Source of the DNA: Agathobacter sp.
GTDB lineage: Bacteria; Bacillota; Clostridia; Lachnospirales; Lachnospiraceae
Direction: 5' to 3'
NCBI GenBank assembly: GCA_022775045.1
Contig: JALFLB010000057.1
Span: 105,383 to 169,382, forward strand
Length of the DNA stretch: 64,000 nt
The notes under the pieces were generated by a model. It saw only the letters and a list, made by a program, of their open reading frames with translations, had not been told where the DNA came from and made no database searches. Made by a program: the position numbers and the translations under genes. Below, one piece after another: positions 44,899-53,764 of the stretch. Positions within the stretch are counted from its first letter, which is position 1, and each line of letters begins with the position of its first letter.

Positions 44899-46403
44899 AT
44901 ATCAAAGATGCTAAAAAGGAGATTGTGAACACTGTTCACGCGTACTTACAAAAGGATGAGACGGGATCCTATGTGATTCCGGTGGAGCGCCAGAGACCGG
45001 TGCTTTTAATCGGACCGCCGGGAATCGGAAAAACAGCGATCATGGAACAGGTGGCTCAGGAGTGCGGAATCAATCTGGTGTCCTATACAATTACACATCA
45101 CACCAGACAGAGTGCTATCGGTCTTCCGTTTATTTCCAAAAAAAATTATGGAGGGGAGGAGATTGACGTCACGGAATATACCATGAGTGAGATCATTGCT
45201 GCAATCTATGAGCAGATTGAGCGCAGTGGTATAAAAGAGGGAATTCTGTTTCTTGATGAGATCAACTGCGTGTCTGAGACTCTGGCGCCGACCATGCTGC
45301 AGTTTTTGCAGTACAAGACATTCGGAAATCATCGAGTGCCGGACGGTTTTGTGATTGTGACAGCAGGTAATCCGCCGGAATACAATAAGTCGGTCCGTGA
45401 TTTTGATATCGTAACTTATGACCGTGTGAAACGCATCTATGTGGAGGAGGATTTTGCAGTGTGGAAGGAGTATGCCTATCGTGCACGGATTCATGGGGCG
45501 ATCCTCTCCTATCTGGAAATTAAGAAAAAGAATTTTTATTCCATTGTCTCGGATCTGGACGGAAAGCGCTTTGTGACGGCCCGGGGATGGGAGGATCTCT
45601 CACAGGTGATGAAGGTCTACGAGAATCTTGGACTGCCAATCAATTTTGATTTTGTTGTGCAGTATCTGCAGGATGAGGAAATTGCCCGGGACTTTGCCAA
45701 TTACTATGAATTATATAATAAGTACAGTAATATCTATCGGATTCCGGAAATCCTTGATGGTGAGATTCCGGAGAATACCATAAAGATGCAGAATGCGCCC
45801 TTCGATGAGAAGCTTAGTCTTCTGGGGCTTCTTCTCGACCGGCTGGGACAGGAGTTCTGCAATTATGCGTATTGCAAGGGCGCACAGAGTGAACTTCTTG
45901 CCCAGTTGAATTTTCTTCGGAGCGACCTGAAGGAGGGAAAGGGCAGTGCGAAGGAAATTTTGGAGAGACAGATATCGTCTTATTCTGCCATGTTGTCCCA
46001 TAAGAAAAAAGCGGGTATGCTCACAAGGGAGGATGAAAAAGCAGGTTACGGGGCAGCTAATGTTATGCAGGAATTTGTTTCACTTCTTGCATTACAGGGG
46101 ACAGGGCAGGCGAAGGAAGATTTTCTCCTTATTAAAAATGCATTTGATGGGAAAGAGTCAGAGCGCCAGCAGGCAATTGCAGATACCGGCAGGCACCTGT
46201 CCAACGCATTTTCTTTTCTGGCACGTGTGTTTGGAGAGGGTCAGGAGATGGTCATCTTCTTATCGGAGTTATCCTGCGGCTATTACAGTTTGAAGTTTGT
46301 CAGCGAATGCGGGAATGAGGAATATTATAAGTACAACCGGCTGCTTTTACTGAAGGACCGCAGGGAGGAGTTGAAAGAGGAGATCATGCAATTAAAGTTA
46401 TAG
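44895..46403 (+). CDS. MoxR-type AAA+ ATPase
   Basis: The 502-residue protein has Walker A IGPPGIGKTAIM, Walker B ILFLDEINCV, sensor-1 VTAGNPPEYN and an arginine-rich second half. It is larger than classic MoxR (~330) because of a C-terminal helical extension (~300-500). It is translationally coupled to the VWA gene and probably forms a ring acting on the VWA/LRR proteins. The target is unknown. Confidence 0.9.
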   Translation: MNIKDAKKEIVNTVHAYLQKDETGSYVIPVERQRPVLLIGPPGIGKTAIMEQVAQECGINLVSYTITHHTRQSAIGLPFISKKNYGGEEIDVTEYTMSEIIAAIYEQIERSGIKEGILFLDEINCVSETLAPTMLQFLQYKTFGNHRVPDGFVIVTAGNPPEYNKSVRDFDIVTYDRVKRIYVEEDFAVWKEYAYRARIHGAILSYLEIKKKNFYSIVSDLDGKRFVTARGWEDLSQVMKVYENLGLPINFDFVVQYLQDEEIARDFANYYELYNKYSNIYRIPEILDGEIPENTIKMQNAPFDEKLSLLGLLLDRLGQEFCNYAYCKGAQSELLAQLNFLRSDLKEGKGSAKEILERQISSYSAMLSHKKKAGMLTREDEKAGYGAANVMQEFVSLLALQGTGQAKEDFLLIKNAFDGKESERQQAIADTGRHLSNAFSFLARVFGEGQEMVIFLSELSCGYYSLKFVSECGNEEYYKYNRLLLLKDRREELKEEIMQLKL

Positions 46404-46443
46404 TGTTTATGAATTTTTTCGATAGTAAAATTGCATGGAACTA

Positions 46444-46472
46444 TAGACAAACAAAAAAGATTGTACTACAAT
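46444..46472 (+). promoter_or_regulatory. Probable promoter of ilvE
   Basis: TAGACA (46444-46449) and TACAAT (46467-46472) are spaced 17 bases, about 83 bases before ATG. The 5' leader has a small AGTGTT-TCAT-AACACT hairpin but no T-box features. Confidence 0.55.
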
Positions 46473-46554
46473 GATTGCAATTGATAGCAAACCCAGTGTT
46501 TCATAACACTAAGTTATAGATTGCTGGATTCGTCAGAAACGGAGGAGAATAGAA

Positions 46555-47580
46555 ATGGAGAAAAAAAATCTTGACTGGGCCAATCTTGGCTTTTCCTACA
46601 TGACTACGGATTACCGTTATGTATCCAATTATAAGGACGGTAAATGGGATGATGGAGCAATTGTGACAGACTCTACCGTAACACTGAATGAGTGTGCGGG
46701 CGTATTCCAGTATTCACAGTCCTGCTTTGAGGGCCTGAAAGCATACACAACAGAGGATGGGCATATTGTATGTTTCCGCCCGGATTTAAATGCAGAGCGT
46801 ATGAAAGATTCCTGTGAGAGACTTGAGATGCCGGTATTTCCGGTTGACCGTTTTATTGATGCAGTTGAGCAGGTGGTAAAGGCGAACGCTGCGTGGGTGC
46901 CACCATTTGGTTCTGGTGCAACTCTATACATCCGTCCGTATATGATTGCAACCAATGCAGTAATTGGTGTAAAGCCGGCAGATGAGTATCAGTTCCGTAT
47001 TCTGGTAACTCCGGTTGGACCTTACTTCAAGGGTGGCGCAAAGCCTCTTACAATCCGTGTGTCTGATTATGACCGTGCGGCACCACATGGAACCGGACAT
47101 ATTAAGGCTGGACTGAACTATGCAATGAGTCTGCATGCAATCGTGGATGCACACAAGCAGGGATATGATGAGAATATGTACCTGGATCCGGCAACCAGAA
47201 CCAAGGTTGAGGAGACCGGTGGTGCAAACTTTATTTTTATTACAAAGGATGGCAAGTTTGTAACTCCGAAGTCAGACAGTATTTTACCTTCCATTACAAG
47301 AAGATCACTTATGGTTGTTGCAGAAAAGTATCTGGGACTGACTGTTGAGCACAGAGAGGTTAAATTTTCCGAACTATCTGATTTCGCTGAGTGTGGTCTT
47401 TGTGGTACTGCCGCTGTTATCTCACCGGTTGGCAAGATTGATGACCATGGTAAGGACATCTGCTTCCCAAGCGGAATGGATGAGATGGGACCGGTTACTA
47501 AGAAGCTTTACGATACCTTGACAGGCATCCAGATGGGTGAGATTGAAGGACCGGAAGGCTGGGTTTATAAGATTATGTAA
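46555..47580 (+). CDS. ilvE: Branched-chain amino acid aminotransferase
   Basis: The 341-residue fold-type IV PLP enzyme has CFEGLKAY, RPYMIAT, the PLP-lysine in GTGHIKAGLNYA and LCGTAAVISPVGKI. It interconverts Leu/Ile/Val and their keto acids. ACGGAGGAGAATAGAA precedes the ATG. A terminator follows. Confidence 0.95.
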   Translation: MEKKNLDWANLGFSYMTTDYRYVSNYKDGKWDDGAIVTDSTVTLNECAGVFQYSQSCFEGLKAYTTEDGHIVCFRPDLNAERMKDSCERLEMPVFPVDRFIDAVEQVVKANAAWVPPFGSGATLYIRPYMIATNAVIGVKPADEYQFRILVTPVGPYFKGGAKPLTIRVSDYDRAAPHGTGHIKAGLNYAMSLHAIVDAHKQGYDENMYLDPATRTKVEETGGANFIFITKDGKFVTPKSDSILPSITRRSLMVVAEKYLGLTVEHREVKFSELSDFAECGLCGTAAVISPVGKIDDHGKDICFPSGMDEMGPVTKKLYDTLTGIQMGEIEGPEGWVYKIM

Positions 47581-47593
47581 TTGGATTTGACAG

Positions 47594-47638
47594 TTGCCGC
47601 ACGTGCTGGGGATTTATTCTTGGCCGTGCGGTTTTTTG
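47594..47638 (+). terminator. Terminator after ilvE
   Basis: CCGCACG and CGTGCGG form a GC-rich stem across a ~21-base loop, followed by TTTTTT. Confidence 0.8.
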
Positions 47639-47699
47639 CATTACTGTGGAGTGGTAAATATGCAGGGATTGTGATAGCATATACATATAAAGGAAATGG

Positions 47700-48416
47700 A
47701 TGATGACAGAAGCAGAGAGAGCGGCAAGAGCACGAATTGCCAAAAGTAAAATGATCAGGAAGAAGCTGCATCAGCACATTGCAGTTGTAGTTCTTATTTT
47801 AATTGTTGTAATCGGACTGATCATCATGGGAGTCAAAAGTAACAAAAGTCGTGAGACCGAAGGGACGGGATGGAAGATTACCTCTGAAAAATATATTGAT
47901 GTAAGACCGGAACTGGATGTTCAGCTGCTTCCGGTCAACAAGTACTCACGACCGGGAAAAGCTCTTGAGCAGGTAAAAGGAATTGTAATTCATTATACTG
48001 CCAATCCAGGTACGAGTGCACAGCAAAACCGGGATTATTTTGCTAATCTTGCCAAATCCCATGAGACTTCAGCGAGCAGTCACTTTGTCATAGGGCTTGA
48101 TGGGGAGATTATTCAGTGTATTCCCTGTGATGAGATAGCTTATGCATCCAATGAACGTAATCAGGATACGATTGCAATTGAGTGCTGTATTGAAGATGAT
48201 ACGGGGCAGTTTAATGATAAAACGTACCATTCACTGATTTCGCTGGTGACGTGGCTTATCGGCCGTTATGATCTGGGTATTGAAGATGTAATCCGTCATT
48301 ATGATGTAACAGGGAAAAATTGTCCGAAATATTTTGTGGAGCATGAGGATGCATGGGAAAATTTTAAGTCGGATCTGGCATCCTACATTGCACAAAACGG
48401 AGTGGACAAACATTGA
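47700..48416 (+). CDS. Membrane-anchored N-acetylmuramoyl-L-alanine amidase
   Basis: The 238-residue protein has one membrane helix (~23-45, IAVVVLILIVVIGLIIMG) and an Amidase_2 domain facing outward. Zn-binding sites are in GIVIHYTANPGT and HYDVTGKNCPKYF, with SSHFVIGLDGEIIQCIP between. It cuts the bond between muramic acid and the peptide stem. The context (ilvE, methyltransferase) does not say more. Confidence 0.92.
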   Translation: MMTEAERAARARIAKSKMIRKKLHQHIAVVVLILIVVIGLIIMGVKSNKSRETEGTGWKITSEKYIDVRPELDVQLLPVNKYSRPGKALEQVKGIVIHYTANPGTSAQQNRDYFANLAKSHETSASSHFVIGLDGEIIQCIPCDEIAYASNERNQDTIAIECCIEDDTGQFNDKTYHSLISLVTWLIGRYDLGIEDVIRHYDVTGKNCPKYFVEHEDAWENFKSDLASYIAQNGVDKH

Positions 48417-48461
48417 TAAATCAATTAAAATGAAAGTATTAATTCAAAAAGGAGCAATTCT

Positions 48462-49943
48462 TTGGAAATAATCTATGAGGAATTATTGGAACAAAAGGAT
48501 GTTCGCAGCAATTTAAGTACACTTCGGGCAAGTCTTAAGGGAGCGGAGGAGCCAGATTCTTTTCGTGCACAGGTTGCAAATTTTGTGGAAGAGAATGAAG
48601 AGTTGTTTTTGGGGTTCCTTGCATGTGAAGATGCCAAGACGCGCAAGAATGCAGCACTTTTGCTGGGTGATTTGGCTTATAGCAATGCTGCAGATGCGTT
48701 GTATGAGGCTTATGAGAACGAGAAGACACTTTTTGTGAGAAGTTCGTATCTTGAGGCGCTGGCACAGATGGATGTTCGGGAAAGACTCCCAAAATTGAAG
48801 GACAAGCTGGCGTACCTGCTGAGGCAGGAGATTTCGGAAGAGAATGGCAAGCATATACAGGAAGAGATTCGCGCGTTGCGTAACATTATTATCGGGTATG
48901 AGGGTATTGCTGCACATACGTTTCGAATCAGACAGGACAATAACCGGGTGCTTCTTACAACGAATTATAGTTGTCGGGAAGTGGTGCAGCGTCAGACTGG
49001 AGGCAAAGTACATCCGCTTGGGGTGATGGTTCAGACAAAGGATTTGCTTTCGCTGTTGCAGGTGCGAACCTATCGCAGGATGCTTTTTCCGATTCCGGTG
49101 CAGCAGCTTTTGGAAGCAGATGCCGGGAAAGCGGCGGAAGAGGTGTGGTATCCGATGCTTTCCCTGTGCAGGAAGTATCATAAAGAGCCCGGTCCTTTTT
49201 ATTTTCGGGTAGAATGCAAGGCTGCCTATACGCTTGAACAGAGAAGTGCGTTTACCAAGAAGCTGGGGACAAGACTTGAGCAGCTCTCTCAGGGGGAACT
49301 GATCAATTCGACCAGCGATTATGAGATAGAACTTCGACTGATTGCCAACCGGGAGGGACGATTTTTTCCATGTCTGAGTTTTTCTACACTTCCGGATCAG
49401 CGATTTGCTTATCGCAAGCATGCAATATCTGCATCCATTCATCCGGCGACAGCAGCCCTTATTATGGAGATTGCCCGGCCGTATCTGAAGGAGAATGCAC
49501 AGATTATGGATCCATTCTGTGGTGTGGGGACCATGCTTGTCGAGCGTGATATTGCTGTGCCGGCGAGGGAAAAGTATGGCACGGATATTTTCGGAGACGC
49601 AATTGATGCTGCGAGGGAAAATGCGGCGGCTGCCGGAGAAAAAATTAATTTTATACACAGGGATTTCTTTGATTTCCGTCATGATTATAAGTTCGACGAG
49701 ATTATCACGAATATGCCGGTCAGTGGAAGAATGACGCGAGGGGAAATGGATACTTTATATGAAAAATTTTTCCAAAAGGCGCTCACAATTCTTCAGAAGG
49801 AAGCTGTGATGATTTTGTATACAAAAGAGCTTGGATTTGTAAAGAAGCAGCTTCGTCTGCACAGGGAATTCAAGCTGTTGCAGGAAATCTGTATGCAGAA
49901 AAATAAAGGTTTTTATTTACTGATTATTGGGGTAAAGAGGTAA
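48462..49943 (+). CDS. HEAT-repeat RlmL/Trm14-like methyltransferase
   Basis: TTG 48462, after AAAAAGGAGCAATTC, gives 493 residues. HEAT-like helical repeats occupy ~10-145, a middle region (~150-310) may carry RNA-binding THUMP-like structure, and a Rossmann methyltransferase follows with IMDPFCGVGTMLVER and YGTDIFGDAIDAARENA. The catalytic (N/D)PP(Y/F) motif reads NMPVSGRM. It is probably an RNA N2-guanine methyltransferase or a relative. It lies 4 bases before the second GGDEF/EAL gene. Confidence 0.8.
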   Translation: MEIIYEELLEQKDVRSNLSTLRASLKGAEEPDSFRAQVANFVEENEELFLGFLACEDAKTRKNAALLLGDLAYSNAADALYEAYENEKTLFVRSSYLEALAQMDVRERLPKLKDKLAYLLRQEISEENGKHIQEEIRALRNIIIGYEGIAAHTFRIRQDNNRVLLTTNYSCREVVQRQTGGKVHPLGVMVQTKDLLSLLQVRTYRRMLFPIPVQQLLEADAGKAAEEVWYPMLSLCRKYHKEPGPFYFRVECKAAYTLEQRSAFTKKLGTRLEQLSQGELINSTSDYEIELRLIANREGRFFPCLSFSTLPDQRFAYRKHAISASIHPATAALIMEIARPYLKENAQIMDPFCGVGTMLVERDIAVPAREKYGTDIFGDAIDAARENAAAAGEKINFIHRDFFDFRHDYKFDEIITNMPVSGRMTRGEMDTLYEKFFQKALTILQKEAVMILYTKELGFVKKQLRLHREFKLLQEICMQKNKGFYLLIIGVKR

Positions 49944-49947
49944 TAGG

Positions 49948-52578
49948 ATGGAGGATAATTTTGATAATGGTTTAATTGATCCACAGATGCTGCAGCAGCT
50001 GCAGGATCAGTTTTGCCGTGCCAACGATCTTTATGTGGTCTGCCTTGGCCGAAAAGAGGGGGTAATTACAAAAGCATATGGGACAAAGGAGGAACTTTCC
50101 TACATTCATACTCTTGTGGATAAGAGAACTTACATGAATCTGGTTTCCAGAATGGAGAATGATACCGTAGAAAGTATGGTGGAACAGCAGCTGGATCAGG
50201 ATTATATCAAGATGTGTGCGATATCTACAAAAATAGAGGGGAAGACTCAGGTCGTGTGGGTGGTGATCGGATTTCTTGCTGAGCGCATGACTTCGGAAGA
50301 TGAGATTCTGGAGGGACTGATGACAACAACGGAGGAACATTTTTATGCTTCGGTAGAGTTTTTGTCCGTGTTGTCAAGGCAGTTGTTTGAGGTGAAAATC
50401 AATCAGCTGATTGCACAGACAGCAATGAATAAAAGTATTGAATCTGAGAATGCGATGGAGGAACAGCTGCACCGTTCCCATGCCATGACGGAAGTCCTGC
50501 GTATGTTGGAATCGGATAATGGATTTGCAAAGCTTGCGGAGGATGTGATTCGGGAGACGTGTGAGAGTATTGGAATCAGTGGCGGAAGTCTGATTCGCGA
50601 GAACGTGGATGACGGAACGCTGGATATGATCTGTGAGTACGTGGAGAATGAGAGCAATTCAAGCATTGCGAAATTTCAGCATATCGATAAGGAGCAGGTG
50701 CCATTTTTTGACGGCAGACCTTACATAGTCTCATCGGATTCGATGCGACCGGAGACGTTTGATATTTTTTTTGAGACGTATCATTTATCTGCGGCAATTT
50801 TTCAGCCGGTGGAGGCAAATGGTAAGGTCTTAATGTATTTATGCTTTTTTGAAAACGACAGGGAACGCATCTGGGAGAATGAGGATATTAAGTTTGTCAA
50901 TGATGTGAAACGGGTGGTGCAGAGTATTCTGGTTAAGAGGATTGCGAAGAATTCTCTTGCAAGTTCCTACACTTCGCTGGAGGCAATTCTGGAAAATACC
51001 GGGTGCGGGATTTACGTGGCAGATGACAGAACTCATGCCATCCTGTATATGAATCAGAAGTTTAAGGATCTCTTTTCGAGGACAATTGCGGCTGGAAAGC
51101 TGGAGGAGATGATTTTTTCAGAGCAGGAGCTTGCGAGAAATCATTATTACGAGGAGGTTTACTCAGTTGAGGAGGATCGCTGGTTAGATGTGCGAAAGAC
51201 GCAGATTGACTGGGTAGACGGACGCAAAGTCAGTTTGTGTACGCTTTACGATATTACCGACAAAAAGGTGTATCAGAAAGAGATTGAGAACCAGGCGAAT
51301 AATGATTTTCTGACCGGACTTTTCAATCGGATGCGCTGTGAGCAGGATCTTGGAAAATATATTACAAAGGCACAGGCAGTACATGCAGAGGGGGCACTTT
51401 TATATCTGGATCTTGATGATTTTAAGCATATTAATGATGGATTGGGGCATCAGTATGGGGATGTTCTTTTAAAAGCAATTTCCCATAGCCTGCAAAGGGT
51501 AGCCGGTGTGGAACAGACCTGCTACCGCATGGGCGGGGATGAGTTTATTGTGATTGTTCCGCATGAGGTATATTCACAGTTAGACCGGATTGTAGAGGAG
51601 ATATCCTCGATTTTCATGCAGCCATGGTTTTTGAAAGGTGAAGATTACTATTGCACCATGAGCATGGGGATTGCGTGCTTCCCTTCGGATGGCAATTCAG
51701 TGGATGATCTGATTCGAAAAGCAGATATGGCGCTTCTTTCCGCTAAGAGGCGTGGAAAGAACAGAGTTGAATATTATACCGATAAGGAAGAAGTATCCGC
51801 ATATCGCAGATTGGATCTGGAAAAAAATATGCGTTCCGCTGCAATGGATTCCTGCAAAGAATTTGAGGTTTATTATCAGCCAATTATGGATGCCGGGAAG
51901 AAAGGCATGCCATGCTGCGGTGCAGAAGCATTAGTACGGTGGAATTCCAGTGCGCTGGGGTTTATCAGTCCTGACGATTTTATTCCACTTGCGGAGTATC
52001 TCGGACTTATCAATCCGATTGGAGAATATGTGTTGCGTAATGCTGCCAAACGGTGTAAGTATTGGAATGATATGGGACATCCGGATTACAAGGTCAATGT
52101 CAATCTTTCGGTAGTTCAGCTGCTGCAGAATGATATTGTCAAAAAGATTGCAGATGTTCTTGAACAGACGCGCATTAATCCACAGAACCTGACTTTGGAA
52201 GTGACGGAAAGTCTTGCAATTAATGATATGGACCGCATGAAGAAAATCTTAAGTCAGATCAAACAGCTTGGTGTGAAGGTGGCGCTGGATGATTTCGGAA
52301 CAGGATACTCCTCGCTTAATCATATCCGTGAGATGCCGCTTGATGTCATTAAGATTGACCGCTGTTTTATTGAACATCTTGGGGAGGATGAGTTCTCAGA
52401 TGCATTTGTAAAAATGGTCGCGGAGCTCGCTCGTACAATCGGTGTGAAAGTTTGTGTGGAAGGGGTTGAGACTGCCGGACAGAGAGATATTGTACATAGT
52501 ATGAATATTCGTATGATGCAGGGATATCTCTTCGGAAAGCCGATGAAGATTGAAGAGTTTGAAAAGCGATATCTATAG
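49948..52578 (+). CDS. c-di-GMP signalling protein: PocR-like, GAF, PAS, GGDEF, EAL
   Basis: The 876-residue protein starts with a PocR-like sensory region (LIDPQMLQQLQDQFCRAN, ~1-110), then a GAF-like region (~180-330) and a PAS-like region (~345-440). The GGDEF domain is intact (RMGGDEFIVI, ~529), as is the EAL domain (GAEALVRW ~660, NVNLSV, EVTESL, LDDFGTGYSSLN, IKIDRCFI, EGVETAGQ). No membrane segment is seen. Unlike the first GGDEF/EAL protein, all EAL loop residues fit the consensus. It may both make and degrade c-di-GMP. Confidence 0.92.
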   Translation: MEDNFDNGLIDPQMLQQLQDQFCRANDLYVVCLGRKEGVITKAYGTKEELSYIHTLVDKRTYMNLVSRMENDTVESMVEQQLDQDYIKMCAISTKIEGKTQVVWVVIGFLAERMTSEDEILEGLMTTTEEHFYASVEFLSVLSRQLFEVKINQLIAQTAMNKSIESENAMEEQLHRSHAMTEVLRMLESDNGFAKLAEDVIRETCESIGISGGSLIRENVDDGTLDMICEYVENESNSSIAKFQHIDKEQVPFFDGRPYIVSSDSMRPETFDIFFETYHLSAAIFQPVEANGKVLMYLCFFENDRERIWENEDIKFVNDVKRVVQSILVKRIAKNSLASSYTSLEAILENTGCGIYVADDRTHAILYMNQKFKDLFSRTIAAGKLEEMIFSEQELARNHYYEEVYSVEEDRWLDVRKTQIDWVDGRKVSLCTLYDITDKKVYQKEIENQANNDFLTGLFNRMRCEQDLGKYITKAQAVHAEGALLYLDLDDFKHINDGLGHQYGDVLLKAISHSLQRVAGVEQTCYRMGGDEFIVIVPHEVYSQLDRIVEEISSIFMQPWFLKGEDYYCTMSMGIACFPSDGNSVDDLIRKADMALLSAKRRGKNRVEYYTDKEEVSAYRRLDLEKNMRSAAMDSCKEFEVYYQPIMDAGKKGMPCCGAEALVRWNSSALGFISPDDFIPLAEYLGLINPIGEYVLRNAAKRCKYWNDMGHPDYKVNVNLSVVQLLQNDIVKKIADVLEQTRINPQNLTLEVTESLAINDMDRMKKILSQIKQLGVKVALDDFGTGYSSLNHIREMPLDVIKIDRCFIEHLGEDEFSDAFVKMVAELARTIGVKVCVEGVETAGQRDIVHSMNIRMMQGYLFGKPMKIEEFEKRYL

Positions 52579-52617
52579 GGGTAAAGCCGCATACTGTCGA
52601 AATTGATAACAATAAAA

Positions 52618-52650
52618 TTGGGAAGCCTTGATTATCAAGACTTCCCAACA
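52618..52650. terminator. Hairpin serving the convergent tRNA-Leu and GGDEF/EAL genes
   Basis: TTGGGAAG and CTTCCCAA form the outer stem, with CTTGATtatCAAG inside. On the minus strand it is followed by TTTTATT, so it probably ends the tRNA-Leu(CAG) transcript. Confidence 0.75.
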
Positions 52651-52660
52651 TTTAAAATCA

Positions 52661-52744
52661 TGCAGGAGATGGGACTTGAACCCACACGATATTGCTACCA
52701 CAGGCACCTGAAGCCTGCGCGTCTGCCAATTCCGCCACTCCTGC
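52661..52744 (-). tRNA. tRNA-Leu (anticodon CAG)
   Basis: On the minus strand the acceptor GCAGGAG pairs with CTCCTGC, with discriminator A. The D-arm GCGGAATTGGCAGAC and T-loop GGTTCAAGTCCC are typical. The anticodon stem CAGGC / GCCTG encloses TTCAGGT, giving CAG. A long variable arm fits the leucine class. CCA is not encoded. Confidence 0.95.
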
Positions 52745-52755
52745 GAACAAATGAT

Positions 52756-52784
52756 ATTCTATCGAATTTCTATATGAATGTCAA
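52756..52784 (-). promoter_or_regulatory. Promoter of tRNA-Leu(CAG)
   Basis: On the minus strand TTGACA (52784-52779) and TAGAAT (52761-52756) are 17 bases apart, 12 bases before the tRNA 5' end. Confidence 0.8.
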
Positions 52785-52839
52785 GGGAAAAGTGGAAATA
52801 TTTTTATTTTTTGAAAAGAATAAAAATTTGAAATAAATG

Positions 52840-52868
52840 TTGACAAATAGATTTTGGTTTGGTATTAT
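52840..52868 (+). promoter_or_regulatory. Promoter of tRNA-Leu(AAG)
   Basis: TTGACA (52840-52845) and TATTAT (52863-52868) have a 17-base spacer, 19 bases before the tRNA. Confidence 0.85.
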
Positions 52869-52887
52869 ATACAAGTCGCTAAGACAT

Positions 52888-52972
52888 GCGGAAGTGTCGG
52901 AACTGGCAGACGAGCAAGACTAAGGATCTTGTGATCATTGCGATCGTGTGGGTTCAAGTCCCATCTTCCGCA
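52888..52972 (+). tRNA. tRNA-Leu (anticodon AAG)
   Basis: Acceptor GCGGAAG pairs with CTTCCGC, discriminator A. The D-arm TCGGAACTGGCAGACGA, a long variable arm and T-loop GGTTCAAGTCCC are typical of leucine tRNAs. The anticodon stem CAAGA / TCTTG encloses CTAAGGA, giving AAG with A at position 34. Reading CUC as well as CUU would need deamination of A34 to inosine. CCA is not encoded. Confidence 0.93.
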
Positions 52973-52979
52973 TTTGAAA

Positions 52980-53009
52980 GGGTTAAGCCTAAAGGCTTAG
53001 CCCTTTTTG
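52980..53009 (+). terminator. Terminator after tRNA-Leu(AAG)
   Basis: GGGTTAAGCC-TAAA-GGCTTAGCCC followed by TTTTT. Confidence 0.9.
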
Positions 53010-53116
53010 TATTTAATGAAATCTTCACGTTTGGACAGTTCTATTGAAGCGGCTTGTGTGATATAATCGTAACAGTGAATGGATGACAAGAAGTGCTTAG
53101 AAGGAATGAAAGACAG

Positions 53117-53764
53117 ATGGAGATGCTTAGAATAGAAAAGCTTTATGTACGAAGAGGTACATTTTTGTTGAAAGAAATTAATATTGCTATAGAAGAGGGG
53201 GAAACCTGTGCGATTGTCGGGAAGAGTGGGTCGGGAAAGAGTACTCTCATCCGGGCGATTGGCGGGGCTGTTGAACCGGCTGCGGGTAAGATTCTATATG
53301 CAGGACGGGAAAGATATGAGGATGAGTGTGCCATTCGGAAAGAAATGTCTGTTATTTATGATTCCCCCAACTTTAATACAGAATTGAAACCGGAGCGCCT
53401 GGTGCGTGAACTGGAAAAGTTTGAACCGTGGTTTGACCGGGGGGCATTTGCAGTTTATATGCAGCAATTGGAACTGAATCCGAGACTTAGGGTAAAGCTT
53501 TATGCGGAGGAAATGCAAAAAAAACTAATGCTGACAATTGCTCTTTGTCGAAAGCCAAAGCTGCTTGTGATGGATGAGTCGACGAGCGGTGTGGACAAAG
53601 AATCCAGACAGGGAATGTGGGAGATGATCGAAGCCTATCGACAAAAGTATCCATTGACATTGGTATTTAGTACACATCACGAAGAAGAAGTGCAGAGGGC
53701 AGACTGTGTATGGAGATTATCACAGGGCTGCTGTAAGGAGGACAGAGATGAAGCGATTTTATAA
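53117..53764 (+). CDS. ABC-type ATPase with degenerate signature motif
   Basis: The start is uncertain; ATG 53117 (215 residues) is chosen with AAGGAATGAAAGA upstream, ATG 53123 and GTG 53093 being alternatives. Walker A VGKSGSGKST and Walker B LLVMDESTSGVD are good, and the switch His is in FSTHHEEE. The signature LSGGQ is replaced by AEEMQKKLML, a marked deviation. It overlaps the next membrane protein gene by 17 bases, so the two probably form one complex. Confidence 0.8.
   Translation: MEMLRIEKLYVRRGTFLLKEINIAIEEGETCAIVGKSGSGKSTLIRAIGGAVEPAAGKILYAGRERYEDECAIRKEMSVIYDSPNFNTELKPERLVRELEKFEPWFDRGAFAVYMQQLELNPRLRVKLYAEEMQKKLMLTIALCRKPKLLVMDESTSGVDKESRQGMWEMIEAYRQKYPLTLVFSTHHEEEVQRADCVWRLSQGCCKEDRDEAIL

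Noticed and set aside
46404-46554. T-box riboswitch before ilvE
   Set aside because: No T-box sequence, specifier loop or antiterminator is present; only a small hairpin is seen.
48513-49682. 389-aa ORF on the minus strand
   Set aside because: It is a shadow of the HEAT-methyltransferase gene, whose frame shows real motifs.
52603-52836. 77-aa ORF
   Set aside because: It crosses the tRNA-Leu(CAG) gene and its promoter.
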